11,908 nt of DNA from Pseudomonadota bacterium (GTDB lineage: Bacteria; Pseudomonadota; Alphaproteobacteria; Azospirillales; Azospirillaceae), in assembly GCA_023416195.1 (NCBI GenBank), contig JAEZID010000004.1, positions 1 through 11,908 of the forward strand. The letters run 5' to 3'. Position numbers and translations under genes: made by a program. Under the pieces are notes generated by a model, which made no database searches, was not told the DNA's origin, and was given only the letters and a program-made list of their open reading frames with translations. Below, in pieces: positions 1-6,602 of the stretch (positions within the stretch are counted from its first letter, which is position 1; each line of letters begins with the position of its first letter).

Positions 1-45
1 GAGAAGGCCCCGGAAAAGTCCACCGGGACCCGCAAGCGGGCCTGA
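1..45 (+). CDS. topA: 3' end of an upstream gene, probably DNA topoisomerase I
   Basis: Frame 1 is open from the window edge to a TGA at 43-45 and encodes a short Lys/Arg/Pro/Ala-rich tail (EKAPEKSTGTRKRA). The C-termini of alphaproteobacterial TopA are typically low-complexity and basic, and topA commonly lies immediately 5' of rnr in this group. The name therefore rests on composition plus synteny, not on any catalytic motif. Only 14 residues are visible, so any other gene with a basic tail would fit, and it could even be a chance open frame. The gap to the rnr start is 74 bp, compatible with co-transcription. Confidence 0.45.
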   Translation, partial: EKAPEKSTGTRKRA

Positions 46-71
46 CGTCACCGTCGCGGTTGGTTTTTGCC

Positions 72-99
72 GGCGGAAGGCTTACGTAAGCCTTCCGCC
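72..99. repeat. Perfect 28-bp palindrome between the topA tail and rnr
   Basis: GGCGGAAGGCTTAC at 72-85 is followed at once by its exact reverse complement at 86-99. In RNA this can fold into a long GC-rich hairpin. It is not a canonical intrinsic terminator: the five-T run (64-68) lies 5' of the palindrome on the plus strand and becomes A's 3' of it on the minus strand, and no T-run follows on either strand. It could be an mRNA-processing or stability element, a dyad binding site, or a dispersed palindromic repeat. Only genome-wide copy number would separate these. Confidence 0.7.
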
Positions 100-119
100 T
101 TCCAACTCCACGGCGCCCC

Positions 120-2369
120 TTGAGCGACACGCCCCGCCGCACCGGCCCCTTTCCCGACAAGGACACCGTCCTCGCCTTCATCCGCGGTAGTACAACCCCC
201 GTGGGCAAGCGGGAGATCGCGCGCGCCTTCAAGCTGTCCGGCACCGCCGACCGCGAGCGCCTGAAGGAGCTGCTGAAGGAGCTGGAGGCCGACGGCAACG
301 TCGAGCGCGGGCGCGGCAAGCGCGTCGCCCCGCCGCAGTCCCTGCCCGAGGTCGCCGTGCTGGAGGTCACCGGTGTCGATCCCGATGGCGAGGTGCTGGC
401 CCGCCCCCTGACCTGGACCGGCGAGGGCAACCCGCCGCGCATCTTCATGATGCCGGAGAAAAAGGGCCACCCGGCGCTGGCCACGGGCGACCGCGTGCTG
501 GCGAAGCTCAGCCGCGTCAACGACCGCCTCTACGAGGCCCGGACCATCCGCCGCCTGGAAGGCACGGTGGGGCGCGTGCTGGGCGTCTACCGCCCGGCGC
601 CGGAGGGCGGGCGCATCGTCCCGACCGACAAGCGCAACAAGACCGAACTGCTGGTCCTGCCGGCCAACCGCAACGACGCCGAACCCGGCGAACTGGTCTT
701 CGCCGACGTGCTGCCGGCCGGGCGCCTCGGCCTGCCGCAGGCCCGCGTCGTCGAACGGTTGGGCCACACGGCGGAGCCGCGCGCCGTCAGCCTGATCGCC
801 ATCCACAGCCACGGCCTGCCCACCGACTTCACCTCCGCCGCCGTCCGGGAGGCGGAACTCGCCTCGGTTCCCTCGCTCACCGGCCGCACCGACCTGCGCC
901 AGTACCCGCTGGTGACCATCGACGGCGCCGACGCCCGCGACTTCGACGACGCGGTGTGGGCCGAACCCGACGACGATCCGGACAACCCGGGCGGCTGGCA
1001 CCTGCTGGTCGCCATCGCCGACGTCGCCCATTACGTGCGCCCCGGCTCGCATCTGGACCGCGCGGCGTACGAACGCGGCAACTCCGTGTACTTCCCGGAC
1101 CGCGTCGTGCCGATGCTGCCCGAGGCGCTGTCCAACAATCTCTGCTCCCTGCGCCCGAACGAGGACCGCGCCTGCCTCGCCGTGCATCTGTGGATCGACC
1201 GCCACGGTGTGCTGCAACGGCACCGCTTCGCGCGCGGCATCATGCGCTCCGCCGCGCGCCTGACCTACGAGCAGGTGCAGGCGGCCCACAGCGGCGCACC
1301 GGACGAGGTGACCGGCCCCCTGCTGGAACCGGTCCTCCGCCCGCTCTACGGCGCGTACGCCTGCCTGTGGTCGGCCCGGCAGCGGCGCGGGACGCTGGAC
1401 CTCGACCTGCCGGAACGGCGCGTCCGCATCGATGAGCGCGGCCGGGTCGCCGAAATCGCCGTGCGCGAGCGCTTCGACAGCCACCGGCTGATCGAGGAAT
1501 TCATGATCTGCGCCAACGTCGCGGCGGCCGAAAGCTTGGAACGCGCCGGCATGCCCGCCCTCTACCGCGTGCACGACCAGCCCTCCCTCGACAAGCTCGA
1601 GTCCCTGCGGGAGTTCCTGGGCGGCATCGGCTACACCCTCGCCAACGCCCAAGCCCTCAAGCCCGAACACTTCACCCGCATCCTGGCGAAGGCCGCCGGC
1701 ACGCCGGAATCGCAGCTGGTCAGTGAAGTCATCCTGCGCAGCCAGTCGCAGGCCGCCTACGCGCCCGAGAACATCGGCCATTTCGGCCTCGCGCTCAGCC
1801 GCTACGCCCATTTCACCAGCCCGATCCGCCGCTACGCCGACCTGATCGTGCACCGCGCGCTGATCCGCGCCCACGGGCTCGGCCCCGGCGGGCTGGACGA
1901 TGCCGCCATGATGGGGCTGGAGGACATCGGCGAGCACATCTCCACGACCGAACGCCGCGCCGCCGCCGCCGAGCGGGACGCCATCGACCGCTTCACCGCC
2001 GCCTTCCTCGCCGACCGGGTGGGCGCCACCTTCTCCGGCCGGATTTCCGGCGTCACGCGATTCGGCCTGTTCATCCGGCTGGACGAGAGCGGCGCCGACG
2101 GGCTGATCCCCGCCAGCACCCTGCCCGACGACCAGTACGAGCATGACGAGCACGCCCACGCGCTGGTCGGCCAGCGCTCGGGCCGCGTGTACCGGCTGGG
2201 CGCGCCGGTGAAGGTCACGCTGGTCGAGGCCGACCCGCTGACCGGGAGCACGTTGTTTGCGTTGCCGAATATGGACGGCGCCGATCTTCCGTGGCAATCC
2301 GGCAACCCTCCCCGCCCGGCCAAATCGCAAAGCCGCTCCAGCCCACGCTCGTGGCGACGTGGCCGTTGA
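120..2369 (+). CDS. rnr: Ribonuclease R, 3'-5' exoribonuclease
   Basis: This 749-aa protein has the RNase R architecture: an N-terminal winged-helix region (about residues 14-70), cold-shock/OB domains (about 75-230), the RNB catalytic domain (about 250-590), and an S1 RNA-binding domain from about residue 634 (VGATFSGRISGVTRFGLFI). The RNB metal-binding aspartates are visible in TIDGADARDFDDA: D268, D274, D276 and D277, spaced as in E. coli RNase II D201/D207/D209/D210. The RNB signature HFTSPIRRYADL begins at H564. The family degrades structured RNA processively, acting in mRNA turnover and rRNA/tRNA quality control in the cytoplasm. The tail is short and basic (ends PRSWRRGR). The start is TTG at 120: the frame has a stop at 87-89 and no ATG or GTG between it and 120. 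No Shine-Dalgarno is visible. The next candidate is a GTG at codon 27, inside the winged helix. Confidence 0.95.
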   Translation: MSDTPRRTGPFPDKDTVLAFIRGSTTPVGKREIARAFKLSGTADRERLKELLKELEADGNVERGRGKRVAPPQSLPEVAVLEVTGVDPDGEVLARPLTWTGEGNPPRIFMMPEKKGHPALATGDRVLAKLSRVNDRLYEARTIRRLEGTVGRVLGVYRPAPEGGRIVPTDKRNKTELLVLPANRNDAEPGELVFADVLPAGRLGLPQARVVERLGHTAEPRAVSLIAIHSHGLPTDFTSAAVREAELASVPSLTGRTDLRQYPLVTIDGADARDFDDAVWAEPDDDPDNPGGWHLLVAIADVAHYVRPGSHLDRAAYERGNSVYFPDRVVPMLPEALSNNLCSLRPNEDRACLAVHLWIDRHGVLQRHRFARGIMRSAARLTYEQVQAAHSGAPDEVTGPLLEPVLRPLYGAYACLWSARQRRGTLDLDLPERRVRIDERGRVAEIAVRERFDSHRLIEEFMICANVAAAESLERAGMPALYRVHDQPSLDKLESLREFLGGIGYTLANAQALKPEHFTRILAKAAGTPESQLVSEVILRSQSQAAYAPENIGHFGLALSRYAHFTSPIRRYADLIVHRALIRAHGLGPGGLDDAAMMGLEDIGEHISTTERRAAAAERDAIDRFTAAFLADRVGATFSGRISGVTRFGLFIRLDESGADGLIPASTLPDDQYEHDEHAHALVGQRSGRVYRLGAPVKVTLVEADPLTGSTLFALPNMDGADLPWQSGNPPRPAKSQSRSSPRSWRRGR

Positions 2370-2454
2370 GCAACATTGGTGGACAATCCGCAACAAAGGG
2401 GTAGTCGGCCGACTTTTGTCGCGTCCGCGACTCCTTCCGAGGTGTTATTCCTTG

Positions 2455-2505
2455 CCCATTCGAATCCGGTCACTGTCCGTCCGGATTCGCCTATGGGAAA
2501 GGAGG
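2455..2505 (+). promoter_or_regulatory. Hairpin abutting the ribosome-binding site of the S41 peptidase gene
   Basis: CGAATCCGG (2461-2469) pairs perfectly with CCGGATTCG (2481-2489) around an 11-nt loop. CCCAT (2455-2459) and ATGGG (2493-2497) extend the stem across a small internal loop. The stem ends right against AAAGGAGG (2498-2505), the only strong Shine-Dalgarno near the ATG at 2522. GGAGG lies 16 nt from that ATG, longer than optimal. The hairpin may present or mask the ribosome-binding site, or it may be part of an operator. The rest of the rnr-peptidase gap (2370-2454) shows only a short GTCGGCCGAC palindrome at 2404-2413 and no convincing promoter. Confidence 0.45.
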
Positions 2506-2521
2506 CCTCGGTCGGCGCGCC

Positions 2522-4096
2522 ATGGGCAATCGCAATCGAGGGTTTTCGCCGCACCGGCGCCTGGTCGCCCCGCTTGCGGCCGTCATGCTCATCCTCGGCC
2601 ATCAGGGCGAGCCGCCCCGGTCGGCCGCCGCCGTCGATCCGACCGTCATCAGCGAGCAGATCTTCACCGCCGGCTTCGGCAAGATCGCCGAGGTTTATCT
2701 CCAGACCGTCGATTTCGGGCGCCTGGGGCTTGACGGGCTGAAGGGTCTCTCGACCATCGATCCCAGCACCCGCGCCGAACGCGTCGGCAACACCGTACGC
2801 CTGTACGTGTCCGGCGGGCAGGTCGGGGAGTACAGCGCGCCGTCCGCCAGCGACGCGTCCAGCTGGGCGTCGCTGACCACCCGCATGGTGGAACGCGCCC
2901 GCCTCTATTCGCCCACGCTCCATCAGGCGACGCCGGAGCGCATCTATCAGGCCGTCTTCGACGCGGTGACGGCCGATCTCGACGGCTATTCCCGCTACAC
3001 CGGCACCCAGCGCGCCACCAACGAGCGTGCGCAGCGCGAGGGCTACGGCGGGATCGGCCTGTCGCTCGACACCTCCAGCGGCCGCCCGCAGATCCGCGAC
3101 GTGCTGACGCGCGGTCCGGCCGGCCGCGCCGGCCTGCGCGACGGCGACCAGCTTCTCGCCATCGACGGCGACCTCACCGCCCGGATGACCGACGCGGAGA
3201 TGCGCGACCGCCTGCGCGGCCCCACCGGGACGCTGGTCCTCGTCACCGTGGCGCGCGACAACGGTCCGCCGCGCCGCGTCCCGATCCGCCGCGAACGGGT
3301 GGTGCCGAACACCGTCAGCGTGACCGTCGCCGATCAGGTCGGCGTGCTGAAGGTGGACCGCTTCAACGCCTCCACCGCCACCAACCTGCGCGAGGCGGTT
3401 CTGAGCACCCGCCAGAGCGTCGGCAAGGGCCTGCGCGGCTATGTGCTGGATTTGCGCGGCAACCCCGGCGGGCTGCTCGACCAGGCGGTCGCCGTGGCCG
3501 ACCTGTTCATGCCGCGCGGCAAAATCATCTCGACCGAGGGACGCCACCCCGACAGCCGGCAGCGCTTCGAGGCCGCGCCCGACGACATCGCCGATGGGCT
3601 TCCGGTGGTCGTGCTGGTGGACGGCCGCTCCGCCTCCTCCGCCGAGGTGGTGGCCGCCGCCCTTCAGGACTCGGGCCGCGCGGTGGTCGTCGGCGCCTCC
3701 TCCTACGGCAAGGGCAGCGTCCAGACCGTCACCCGCCTGCCCAACGACGGCGAGCTGTTCCTGACCTGGAGCCGCATCTACACGCCCGCCGGCTACACCC
3801 TTCATCGCCAGGGCGTCCAGCCGACCGTCTGCACCAGCCGGACCGGCCAGGACGATCCCGGCGCGCTGCTGACCGATCTGCGCGACGGGCGGGCCCGCCC
3901 GATGTCCCAGTTCGCCGGCTGGCGCGCCAAGGCCGCCGACGACGAAGAGGCGCTGAACCGCCTGCGCGAGGCCTGCCCCTGGAAGGAGCATGAGCCGGAA
4001 CTGGACCTGAAGGTCGCCCTGCGCCTTTTGTCCGAACCGGCGCTGTACCAGCGCGCCGTGGCCTTGGCCTCGACCAACACGGTGGCCGAGCGCTGA
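2522..4096 (+). CDS. S41 family C-terminal processing (Ctp/Tsp-like) serine protease
   Basis: This 524-aa protein has a basic N-terminus and a hydrophobic stretch (about residues 14-26) suggesting Sec export or a membrane anchor. A helical N-terminal region follows (about 40-170), then a PDZ domain (about 174-245, GYGGIGLSLDTSSGRPQIRD onward) and the S41 protease core. The catalytic dyad is Ser372 in DGRSASSAE and Lys397 in YGKGSVQT, with Gln401 four residues on. The 25-residue Ser-Lys spacing equals that of E. coli Tsp (S430/K455). The family cleaves proteins near their C-termini in the cell envelope, affecting lipoproteins and peptidoglycan enzymes; the substrate here is unknown. It lacks the large C-terminal region of E. 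coli Tsp and is somewhat longer than typical bacterial CtpA. Two C-terminal cysteines (C437, C485) could pair in the periplasm. ATG 2522 is chosen because no alternative in-frame start lies between it and the GGAGG at 2501; Met22 would destroy the signal sequence. Confidence 0.9.
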   Translation: MGNRNRGFSPHRRLVAPLAAVMLILGHQGEPPRSAAAVDPTVISEQIFTAGFGKIAEVYLQTVDFGRLGLDGLKGLSTIDPSTRAERVGNTVRLYVSGGQVGEYSAPSASDASSWASLTTRMVERARLYSPTLHQATPERIYQAVFDAVTADLDGYSRYTGTQRATNERAQREGYGGIGLSLDTSSGRPQIRDVLTRGPAGRAGLRDGDQLLAIDGDLTARMTDAEMRDRLRGPTGTLVLVTVARDNGPPRRVPIRRERVVPNTVSVTVADQVGVLKVDRFNASTATNLREAVLSTRQSVGKGLRGYVLDLRGNPGGLLDQAVAVADLFMPRGKIISTEGRHPDSRQRFEAAPDDIADGLPVVVLVDGRSASSAEVVAAALQDSGRAVVVGASSYGKGSVQTVTRLPNDGELFLTWSRIYTPAGYTLHRQGVQPTVCTSRTGQDDPGALLTDLRDGRARPMSQFAGWRAKAADDEEALNRLREACPWKEHEPELDLKVALRLLSEPALYQRAVALASTNTVAER

Positions 4097-4107
4097 GACG
4101 GCGCAAC

Positions 4108-4143
4108 AGCTTGTGCCAACCGGGGTCTTGCCGGTTACAAGCT
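4108..4143. repeat. Inverted repeat 3' of the peptidase gene, next to the rpmG -35 box
   Basis: AGCTTGT (4108-4114) pairs with ACAAGCT (4137-4143), and AACCGG (4118-4123) with CCGGTT (4131-4136). There is a 3-nt bulge (GCC) on the left arm and a 7-nt loop. The hairpin begins 12 nt after the peptidase stop codon and ends one base before the TTGACA of the rpmG promoter. It lacks a T-run, so it is at best a weak terminator or 3'-end stabiliser. Its position also suits an operator upstream of rpmG. Confidence 0.55.
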
Positions 4144-4144
4144 C

Positions 4145-4172
4145 TTGACATAGCGGCTGTAGCGGTTATCTT
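4145..4172 (+). promoter_or_regulatory. Probable housekeeping-sigma promoter of rpmG
   Basis: A perfect -35 hexamer TTGACA lies at 4145-4150, followed after 16 bp by TATCTT (4167-4172), which matches four of six positions of TATAAT. Transcription would start near 4179, giving a leader of about 57 nt before the rpmG ATG. This is the best promoter-like sequence in the window and fits a highly expressed ribosomal protein gene. Confidence 0.65.
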
Positions 4173-4188
4173 CCCGCGCTACGACGCC

Positions 4189-4220
4189 GCCCCGCCGGGC
4201 CGGCGGGGCACGGATTTTTT
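4189..4220 (+). terminator. GC hairpin plus T-run in the rpmG leader: attenuator or upstream terminator
   Basis: GCCCCGCC (4189-4196) pairs with GGCGGGGC (4202-4209) around a 5-nt loop. After ACGGA come six T (4215-4220). The element sits between the predicted rpmG transcription start (about 4179) and its ATG (4236). Every rpmG transcript from the TTGACA promoter would therefore pass through it. The five bases between stem and T-run make it weaker than a canonical terminator. It may be a partial attenuator or stop read-through from the peptidase gene. Confidence 0.45.
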
Positions 4221-4235
4221 GTCGGGATTGAGATC

Positions 4236-4403
4236 ATGGCCAAGCAGAACACCGTCCTCATCAAGCTGGTGAGCACGGCCGACACGGGTTTCTTCTACGT
4301 CAAGAAGAAGAACCCCAAGAAGACCACCGAGAAGCTGTCGTTCCGCAAGTACGACCCGGTGGCGCGCAAGCACGTCGAGTTCAAGGAAGCCAAGATCAAG
4401 TAA
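4236..4403 (+). CDS. rpmG: 50S ribosomal protein L33
   Basis: The 55-aa product (MAKQNTVLIKLVSTADTGFF... ending KEAKIK) matches the L33 family in length, high Lys content and the FYVKKKN and KLSFRKYDPVARKHV segments. L33 is a small protein of the large ribosomal subunit near the E site. There is no cysteine, so this is the zinc-independent form without the paired CxxC motifs of zinc-binding L33 paralogues. Only a weak Shine-Dalgarno (GGGA, 4224-4227) precedes the ATG. The gene is monocistronic: it has its own promoter and leader hairpin upstream and an intrinsic terminator 24 bp downstream. Confidence 0.95.
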   Translation: MAKQNTVLIKLVSTADTGFFYVKKKNPKKTTEKLSFRKYDPVARKHVEFKEAKIK

Positions 4404-4427
4404 GGTTTCCCCGGACCGCCGGAATCG

Positions 4428-4454
4428 AAAAGGCCGCCTTCCAGGCGGCCTTTT
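4428..4454 (+). terminator. Intrinsic terminator of rpmG
   Basis: GGCCGCCT (4432-4439) and AGGCGGCC (4443-4450) form a perfect 8-bp stem with a 3-nt loop, flanked by AAAA (4428-4431) and TTTT (4451-4454). The symmetric A/T flanks could let it act on both strands, but its position 24 bp after the rpmG stop makes the plus strand the obvious user. Confidence 0.85.
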
Positions 4455-4511
4455 GCGTTTCTGCGCTTCCAACGCTGCCCCCACCAAAGCCTCCCCCATC
4501 TTCGGCTCTCA

Positions 4512-4532
4512 GCGAATGCCGGTGGCATTCGC
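4512..4532. repeat. Palindromic element in the rpmG-pleD intergenic region
   Basis: GCGAATGCC (4512-4520) and GGCATTCGC (4524-4532) form a perfect 9-bp stem with a GGT loop. Thirty bases on is another short palindrome, CGCGTACGCG (around 4556-4565). No T-run follows, so this is not an obvious terminator. The 250-bp gap between rpmG and the pleD stop holds no convincing gene, only the rpmG terminator, this element and the pleD terminator. The density of palindromes suggests a dispersed intergenic repeat of REP type, but copy number cannot be judged from one window. Confidence 0.5.
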
Positions 4533-4585
4533 CTGACGCCGGCAGCGCATGATTCGCGTACGCGAGAGGCGGGCGAGTGAGAAAC

Positions 4586-4618
4586 AAAAAGCCCTCCCCC
4601 GCCGTCCGGTGGGAGAGG
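4586..4618 (-). terminator. Intrinsic terminator downstream of pleD
   Basis: Read on the minus strand, CCTCTCCC (from 4618-4611) pairs with GGGGGAGG (from 4600-4593) with one G-U wobble and a 10-nt loop. GC and five T (4590-4586) follow. It lies about 35 bp after the pleD stop codon and so would end the divK-pleD transcript. Similar CCTCTCCC/GGGGGAGG stems recur between genes in many proteobacterial genomes, so it may also belong to a dispersed repeat family. Confidence 0.7.
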
Positions 4619-4653
4619 TTTGGGTGGGGGCCCAACGCGACGAATGTTCGGAC

Positions 4654-6042
4654 TTACAGCGCCACGGCGCGCGGGTCGGCGACGACGCAGTTGCGGCCCG
4701 ACCGCTTGGCCTCGTACAGCGCTTCGTCGGCGCGGCGGATCAGGCCATCGGCCGTGTCGCCCAGACGGCCGCCGACCGAAATGCCGATGGAGACCGTCAC
4801 CGGGACTTCTCCGACCTCGGCGGACACCTTGAAGGGCGTGTCGCCGATGCGGTTGCGCAGGCGTTCGGCGACGACCAACGCCGCCTCGCCGTCCGTGTCC
4901 GGCAGAATGACGATGAATTCCTCACCACCCAGGCGCGCCACCAGATCGAAGGTGCGCAGGTTGCGGCTGGCGCGGGTCGAAACTTCCTTCAGGACCTCAT
5001 CCCCCACGGTATGGCCGTAGGTGTCGTTGACCACCTTGAAGTGGTCGATGTCGAACATCAGGATCGACACCGGCTTGTGGCTGTCGATGGCCCGTTCCAG
5101 CAGGCGCGGCAGGTGCGCGTTGACGTAACGCCGGTTGAAGACGCCCGTCAGGCTGTCCGTCAGCGCCATCGACAGGCTCTGCTCGTAATTCGCGCGCAGC
5201 CGCTCCTGGTAGCGCTTGCGGCGTATCTGCGTGCGGGTGCGGGCCAGCAGTTCGTTCCGGTCGATGGGCTTGATGACGTAGTCGTTGGCGCCCAGTTCCA
5301 GGCCCTTGGCGACGCGGTTCAGGTCACCCTCGTCCACCACCAGCAGAATCGGCACCTGCCGCGTGCGCTCGTGCGAACGCAGCTGCGAGCACAGGCGCAA
5401 CCCATCCTCGTTCATCAGGGTCAGACTGACCACCACGAGGTCCAGATCGTCGCCCAGCGCGCGTTCCAGCGCCTTGGCGCAGGTGTCGGCGGACAGGACG
5501 TGGTCATGGTCGCGCTGGAGCGTCTCGGTGATCTTCTCCAGGTCGAGCAGCGAGTCCTCCAGCACCAGAACGCGGGCGCGCTCGTGGGATTCGCTCTGCA
5601 AGGTCCCGGCGCGCTCGATGACGCCGAACTGGCCGGACGTGCTTTCGCGCAACCGCCACTCGTCCATCATCATCTTCAGCCGGACGAGCGAGCGCACCCG
5701 CGCGAACAGCGCGATGTCGTTGACCGGCTTGGTCAGGAAATCGTCGGCTCCCGCCTCCAGCCCGCGCACGCGGTCGGCCACGTCGGACAGCGCCGTCACC
5801 ATCACCACGGGGATGTGCATCGTCGCGGGGTCGGAGCGGATCTTCTCGCACACCTCGAACCCGTCCATGCCCGGCATCATGACGTCGAGCAGGACGATGT
5901 CCGGCGACTCCTTGCGCACCAGTTCCAGCGCTTCCGGGCCGTTGTAGGCGGTGATGACGTCGAAATACTCGCGCGTCAGCTTGGCCGCGAGCAGCTTCAC
6001 GTTGGGCAGGACGTCATCGACGACAAGGACACGAGCGGACAT
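4654..6042 (-). CDS. pleD: PleD-type response regulator, diguanylate cyclase (REC-REC-GGDEF)
   Basis: This 462-aa protein has Caulobacter PleD's domain order and near-identical length. REC1 (about 1-120) is intact: acidic D9/D10, phospho-acceptor D53 in LLDVMMPGMDG, T83 and K105. REC2 (about 155-275) is degenerate: S206 replaces the acceptor Asp (VVVSLTLMNEDG), although K258 remains. In PleD this domain is a dimerisation adaptor. The GGDEF domain (about 290-455) has metal ligand D331 (FDIDHFK), active-site GGEEF 372-376, and the inhibitory RxxD at R363-D366 exactly five residues upstream, predicting c-di-GMP feedback inhibition. It makes c-di-GMP from two GTP when phosphorylated and dimerised. 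It lies 30 bp after divK on the same strand, as in Caulobacter, so the two are probably co-transcribed. The ATG at 6042 aligns with the family N-terminus, but its Shine-Dalgarno is poor, suggesting lower translation than divK. Confidence 0.95.
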   Translation of the reverse strand: MSARVLVVDDVLPNVKLLAAKLTREYFDVITAYNGPEALELVRKESPDIVLLDVMMPGMDGFEVCEKIRSDPATMHIPVVMVTALSDVADRVRGLEAGADDFLTKPVNDIALFARVRSLVRLKMMMDEWRLRESTSGQFGVIERAGTLQSESHERARVLVLEDSLLDLEKITETLQRDHDHVLSADTCAKALERALGDDLDLVVVSLTLMNEDGLRLCSQLRSHERTRQVPILLVVDEGDLNRVAKGLELGANDYVIKPIDRNELLARTRTQIRRKRYQERLRANYEQSLSMALTDSLTGVFNRRYVNAHLPRLLERAIDSHKPVSILMFDIDHFKVVNDTYGHTVGDEVLKEVSTRASRNLRTFDLVARLGGEEFIVILPDTDGEAALVVAERLRNRIGDTPFKVSAEVGEVPVTVSIGISVGGRLGDTADGLIRRADEALYEAKRSGRNCVVADPRAVAL

Positions 6043-6072
6043 GGAGGGTGCGACCGATCCCGCTGGAATTCG

Positions 6073-6486
6073 TTAACTAAGAAACTTCTGAACGGATTCG
6101 AGAAACTTTGTGACGGAGATTGGCTTGGCGATGTAATCCTCGCAGCCACCCTTGCGGATCTTCTCCTCATCGCCCTTCATCGCGAAGGCGGTCACGGCAA
6201 TGATCGGGATGGATTTGAGTTCCTCATCCTCCTTGATCCACTTGGTCACTTCCAACCCCGACACTTCGGGAAGCTGGATATCCATCAGGATCAGGTCCGG
6301 GCGATGCTGGCGCGCGAGTTTCAGCGCTTCCATGCCGTCGCGGGTCTGGAGGGTGTCATAGCCATGCGCTTCCAGAAGATCGTGGAAGAGCTTCATGTTC
6401 AGTTCGTTGTCCTCGACAATGAGGACCGTTTTGGCCGGCTTGCCGTCCGTCATCGCCATCATGAGGCTTTTCGGTTCCGTGAGCAT
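6073..6486 (-). CDS. divK: DivK single-domain response regulator
   Basis: This 137-aa single receiver domain closely matches Caulobacter DivK from TVLIVEDNELNMKLFHDLLE through LILMDIQLPEVSGLEVTKW to GGCEDYIAKPISV. Phosphorylation residues are intact: E25/D26, acceptor D69, T99 and K121. With no output domain it must work by protein contacts. In Caulobacter DivK~P activates DivJ/PleC and, through DivL, down-regulates CckA-CtrA; in Azospirillum relatives CtrA signalling is more tied to motility than viability. The ATG at 6486 is chosen because GGGAGG sits 6-7 nt upstream. Internal Met9, Met10 and Met12 lack such a site. This gives an extension of about 16 residues relative to Caulobacter DivK. 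It is the first gene of a probable divK-pleD operon. Confidence 0.95.
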   Translation of the reverse strand: MLTEPKSLMMAMTDGKPAKTVLIVEDNELNMKLFHDLLEAHGYDTLQTRDGMEALKLARQHRPDLILMDIQLPEVSGLEVTKWIKEDEELKSIPIIAVTAFAMKGDEEKIRKGGCEDYIAKPISVTKFLESVQKFLS

Positions 6487-6586
6487 CGAAACCCTCCCAG
6501 GGCTGTCGCCCGTCTGGACGTCATGGCCACCCCCGCGAGCGGAATCGTCAGGGCCGGTATACCTCTTTTTCTGATAAGCCGCGACG

Positions 6587-6602
6587 GTTAATTTGTCGTT
6601 AC
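6587..6602 (-). promoter_or_regulatory. Candidate CtrA-binding site upstream of divK
   Basis: On the minus strand the sequence reads GTAA-CGACAAA-TTAAC, one mismatch from the CtrA consensus TTAA-N7-TTAAC. It is centred about 108 bp upstream of the divK ATG. Another GTAAC lies 13 bp 5' of this one. A TATACC hexamer (around 6555-6560 on the plus strand) could be a -10 element, but its spacing from the box is longer than in typical CtrA-activated promoters, so the promoter itself is not resolved. In Caulobacter divK is a known CtrA-regulated gene, which makes the site plausible. Confidence 0.5.

Noticed and set aside
48..2396. A 782-aa open frame on the minus strand, longer than rnr itself
   Set aside because: It is antisense to rnr, which has all RNase R catalytic motifs. 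The minus-strand product is low-complexity Gly/Ala/Val/Arg/His-rich sequence with no domain, as expected from codon bias at high GC.
1832..3991. A 719-aa minus-strand frame across the rnr end and the S41 peptidase
   Set aside because: It spans two well-supported plus-strand genes and shows no motif. It is a GC-driven shadow frame.
4549..6591. A 680-aa plus-strand frame opposite pleD and divK
   Set aside because: Both minus-strand genes have unambiguous family motifs; the plus-strand product is His/Gln/Val/Arg-rich shadow sequence.
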